From the NCBI GenBank assembly GCA_003242675.1, contig QGVE01000064.1, positions 1 to 14,247 of the forward strand: a stretch of DNA of 14,247 nt. Reading direction: 5' to 3'. The notes beneath the pieces were generated by a model, which ran no database searches, had not been told where the DNA came from, and saw only the letters and a list, made by a program, of their open reading frames with translations. Of the stretch, positions 11,928 to 14,247 are shown in pieces; position 1 is the stretch's first letter, and every line of letters begins with the position of its first letter. The stretch comes from Bacillota bacterium (lineage in GTDB: Bacteria > Bacillota_E > Symbiobacteriia > Symbiobacteriales > Symbiobacteriaceae). The position numbers and the translations under genes were made by a program.

Positions 11928-12701
11928 GTGAGCGAGGCGGCGGTGCGCTGTCACCTGGACGCCGAGGGCGTCCTTCGCATCACGCTCAACCGCCCGGAGC
12001 GGCTCAACGCCTTCAACCAGGCCCAGCACGAGGGACTGATCGCGGCCCTGGAGCAGGCCGAACGGGACCCGGCCGTGCGCTGCGTGGTGATCACCGGCGC
12101 GGGGCGGGCGTTCTGCGCCGGCCAGGACCTGGAGGCGATCGGCGACCTGCCCGTCGGCGACCTGGTCCGGCGGTACTACAACCGCTGGGTCATGCAGATC
12201 CGCAGCCTGGAGAAGCCGGTCCTCGCCGCGGTGAACGGGGTCGCCGCCGGCGCGGGGGTCAGCCTCGCCCTGGCCTGCGACCTGATCGTCATGGCCGAGA
12301 GCGCCGCGTTCCTCCAGGCCTTCGTGCGGATCGGGCTCGTGCCGGACTCCGGCGCGTCCTACTTCCTGCCGCGCCTCATCGGTTACCACAAGGCGATGGA
12401 GCTGGCGCTGTTCGGCGAGCGGGTCAGCGCGGCCGACGCCCTGGCTCTGGGGCTCTGCAACCGGGTCGTACCCGACGACCAGCTGGAGGCGGCGGTGGCG
12501 GAGTGGGCCGGGCGGCTGGCGCGAGGGCCGCGCGCGCTGGGCTGGATCAAGCGGCAGATGAACCAGGGGCTGGAGCGCTCCCTGGAAGAGGTGCTGGCCC
12601 TGGAGGCGTACCATCAGGAGGCCGCGGCCGCGACCCGGGACGCGCAGGAGGGCATCCGGGCCTTCATCGAGCGGCGTGAGCCGCGGTTCACGGGGAGGTA
12701 G
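11928..12701 (+). CDS. paaG: Crotonase-family ring-epoxide isomerase, probable PaaG
   Basis: 257 residues, crotonase fold. It matches PaaG, which isomerises ring-1,2-epoxyphenylacetyl-CoA to the oxepin-CoA and later shifts a double bond in the dehydroadipyl-CoA branch. Diagnostic features: both hydratase glutamates are replaced (GAGVSLALACD has Ser where Glu would be), while Asp140 in GLVPDSGASYFLPRL corresponds to the PaaG catalytic Asp in GLIPDCGGTWLLPRV of E. coli. Other shared blocks are LNRPERLNAFN, GAGRAFCAGQDL and a C-terminal EGIRAFIERREPRFTGR. The start is GTG 11928, with GGGGAGG 7 bases upstream overlapping the paaF stop. Tight spacing (4 and 5 bases) to both neighbours indicates one operon with paaF and paaH. 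Confidence 0.92.
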   Translation: MSEAAVRCHLDAEGVLRITLNRPERLNAFNQAQHEGLIAALEQAERDPAVRCVVITGAGRAFCAGQDLEAIGDLPVGDLVRRYYNRWVMQIRSLEKPVLAAVNGVAAGAGVSLALACDLIVMAESAAFLQAFVRIGLVPDSGASYFLPRLIGYHKAMELALFGERVSAADALALGLCNRVVPDDQLEAAVAEWAGRLARGPRALGWIKRQMNQGLERSLEEVLALEAYHQEAAAATRDAQEGIRAFIERREPRFTGR

Positions 12702-12706
12702 CGGCT

Positions 12707-14247
12707 GTGCAGCGGATTGGCGTCGTCGGCGCCGGCACGATGGGCACCGGCATCGCAGAGGTCGCGGCGCAGTCGGGCTTTGACGTGCTGCTCTACGACG
12801 TCGACCCGAAGGCCCTGGCCAGGGCCCTGGAGCGCGTGGAGGCCGACCTGCAGCGGCAGGCGGCGAAGGGGCGGATTCCGGGGTCGGCGGTGAGGGCGAT
12901 CCGCGAGCGGATCACGACGACGACCAGCCTGGGCGACCTCGCCGCCGCGGACTTCGTCATCGAGGCGGCCCCGGAGGACCTGGAGCTGAAGCGCCAGCTG
13001 TTCGAGCGGCTGGACCGGCTGTGCCGGCCGGAGGTGGTGCTGGCCACCAACACCTCGTCGCTCTCGGTCACGCAGATCGGCGCGGCGGCGCTCCGGCCGG
13101 GCCGGGTGGTGGGCATGCACTTCTTCAACCCGGTGCCGGCGATGCAGCTGGTCGAGGTGGTGGCCGGCGACGCCTCGGGGGAGGCCGCGCTCCAGGCGAC
13201 GGAGGCCCTGGCCGAGGCCTTGGGCAAGCGGCCCGTGCGGGTCCGGGACACTCCCGGGTTCGTCGTGAACCGGGTGGCCCGGCCGTTCTCGGGCGAGGCC
13301 CTGCGCCTGCTGGGGGAACGGGTGGCCGCACCCGCCCAGATCGACCGGATCGCGCGCCTGGCCTGCGGCTTCCGCATGGGCCCCTTCGAGCTGATGGACC
13401 TGGTCGGGCTCGACATCAGCCTCGCCGTGCACCGGTCGGTGTACGAACAGTTCTTCGGCGCCCCCCGCTTCCGCCCGCACCCGCTGCAGGAGCGCATGGT
13501 GAAGGCGGGCCGGCTGGGGCGCAAGACCGGGCAGGGGTGGTACCGGTACCAGGACGGCCGTGCGGTGGACGGCCCGGCCCCCGCGCAGCACGCGCGGGTG
13601 CCCGGCCCGCGGGTGCCGGAGGTTCGGCGCGTGGCCGTGCTGGGCGACCCCGACCTGGCGGACCTGGCCGCGCAGGCGGGGTACCGGCTGGTGGACTGCT
13701 GCGCGGACGCCGACCTGGTGGTCCTCGGCGATCCGGGGCTGCTGGTGGGCCGGCAGCCCGCGCCGGAGGTGGTGGTCCTGGTCGAGGCCTCCACGCGCTC
13801 GACGACGGAGCTGGCCGCGCAGGTGGTGAACCCGGCGCGCGTCGTGGGCTACGGGGGCCTTCCCCGGCTCAGCCGGCGCCAGCTGGTGGAGGTGGCCCCG
13901 GGGCTGCGGACGGACCCGTCGGCGACGGACCTGGCGGTGCGCTTCTTCCACTCGCTGGGCCGCGACACGGAGGTCGTGGGCGACAGCGCGGGGCTGGTCG
14001 CCGCCCGGCTGCTGGCGTGCCTGATCAACGAGGCGGCCTTCGCCCTGCAGGAGGGCGTCGCGACTGCGGAGGCGATCGACACGGCCGTGCGGCTCGGGCT
14101 CAACTACCCGCTCGGCCCGCTGGAGTGGGCGGATGAGCTCGGCCCCGACCGCGTGCTGGCGGTGCTGGAGGGGCTGCAGCGGGAGCTGGGGGAGGAGCGG
14201 TATCGCCCTGCGCCGCTCCTGCGCAAGCATGCGATCGCCGGGGTGCC
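12707..14247 (+). CDS. paaH: 3-hydroxyacyl-CoA dehydrogenase, probable PaaH, 3' end outside window
   Basis: NAD-dependent oxidation of 3-hydroxyadipyl-CoA to 3-oxoadipyl-CoA, feeding thiolytic cleavage to succinyl-CoA and acetyl-CoA. The frame stays open for 513 codons to the window edge, so the gene is truncated by the window, not broken. Order of domains: Rossmann NAD domain with GAGTMG (8-13) and acidic Asp near 30 in YDVD; catalytic His138 in GMHFFNPVP; first C-terminal dehydrogenase domain about 185-281 (DTPGFVVNRVARPF...GRKTGQGWYRY); a degenerate Rossmann-like linker about 300-430 without the glycine motif; and a second C-terminal domain from about 430 (AARLLACLINEAAFALQEGVA...NYPLGPLEWAD). 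This two-C-domain layout is that of PaaH (about 475-500 residues in other bacteria). The start is GTG 12707, with GGGGAGG just upstream, 5 bases after paaG. Confidence 0.93.
   Translation, partial: MQRIGVVGAGTMGTGIAEVAAQSGFDVLLYDVDPKALARALERVEADLQRQAAKGRIPGSAVRAIRERITTTTSLGDLAAADFVIEAAPEDLELKRQLFERLDRLCRPEVVLATNTSSLSVTQIGAAALRPGRVVGMHFFNPVPAMQLVEVVAGDASGEAALQATEALAEALGKRPVRVRDTPGFVVNRVARPFSGEALRLLGERVAAPAQIDRIARLACGFRMGPFELMDLVGLDISLAVHRSVYEQFFGAPRFRPHPLQERMVKAGRLGRKTGQGWYRYQDGRAVDGPAPAQHARVPGPRVPEVRRVAVLGDPDLADLAAQAGYRLVDCCADADLVVLGDPGLLVGRQPAPEVVVLVEASTRSTTELAAQVVNPARVVGYGGLPRLSRRQLVEVAPGLRTDPSATDLAVRFFHSLGRDTEVVGDSAGLVAARLLACLINEAAFALQEGVATAEAIDTAVRLGLNYPLGPLEWADELGPDRVLAVLEGLQRELGEERYRPAPLLRKHAIAGV

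Noticed and set aside
12614..14230. Long minus-strand open frame opposite paaH
   Set aside because: Arg/His/Gln/Pro-rich product mirrors the third-position GC bias of paaH; no domain, no ribosome site.

Overview
The window is very GC-rich with strong GC bias at third codon positions, abundant GTG/TTG starts and strong AGGAGG-type ribosome binding sites. It carries a spoVAC-spoVAD-spoVAE operon, so the host is an endospore-forming member of the Firmicutes. High GC, a class I lysyl-tRNA synthetase, sporulation genes and a phenylacetate operon together suggest a Symbiobacterium-like lineage. That placement is inference from gene content, not a database match.

Layout, left to right: (1) 1-254 is a structured, apparently non-coding leader, followed by a type I glutamine synthetase (glnA, +). 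(2) A strong hairpin separates glnA from a convergent TerC-family membrane protein (-). The TerC gene has a sigma-A promoter and a long leader that matches the yybP-ykoY manganese riboswitch. (3) A small polytopic membrane protein (+) precedes the compact spoVAC-spoVAD-spoVAE operon (+), which imports dipicolinic acid into the forespore. (4) An N-terminally extended Mn/Fe superoxide dismutase follows (+), ending in a GC-rich terminator. (5) Two small genes on the minus strand encode a secreted helical protein with an internal duplication and a 70-residue protein. (6) lysS (class I LysRS, +) has a near-consensus promoter and ends in a 21-bp perfect inverted repeat. (7) A small putative zinc-binding protein (-) diverges from a SufR/DeoR-like winged-helix regulator with a C-terminal cysteine cluster (+). 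(8) A phenylacetate-type operon runs off the right end: paaX, paaF, paaG and paaH (+, 3'-truncated).

Two themes link neighbours. First, manganese and sporulation: a Mn-riboswitch-controlled TerC exporter, the spore DPA channel genes and a probable Mn-type superoxide dismutase lie within about 5 kb, although no common regulation is shown. Second, ring-cleavage products of phenylacetyl-CoA: PaaG isomerises the ring epoxide, PaaF hydrates 2,3-dehydroadipyl-CoA, PaaH oxidises 3-hydroxyadipyl-CoA, and PaaX is the acyl-CoA-responsive repressor. I found no CRISPR array, insertion sequence, tRNA, rRNA or clear novel defence system. The best leads are the riboswitch, the metal-linked small-protein/regulator pair and the duplicated secreted helical protein.
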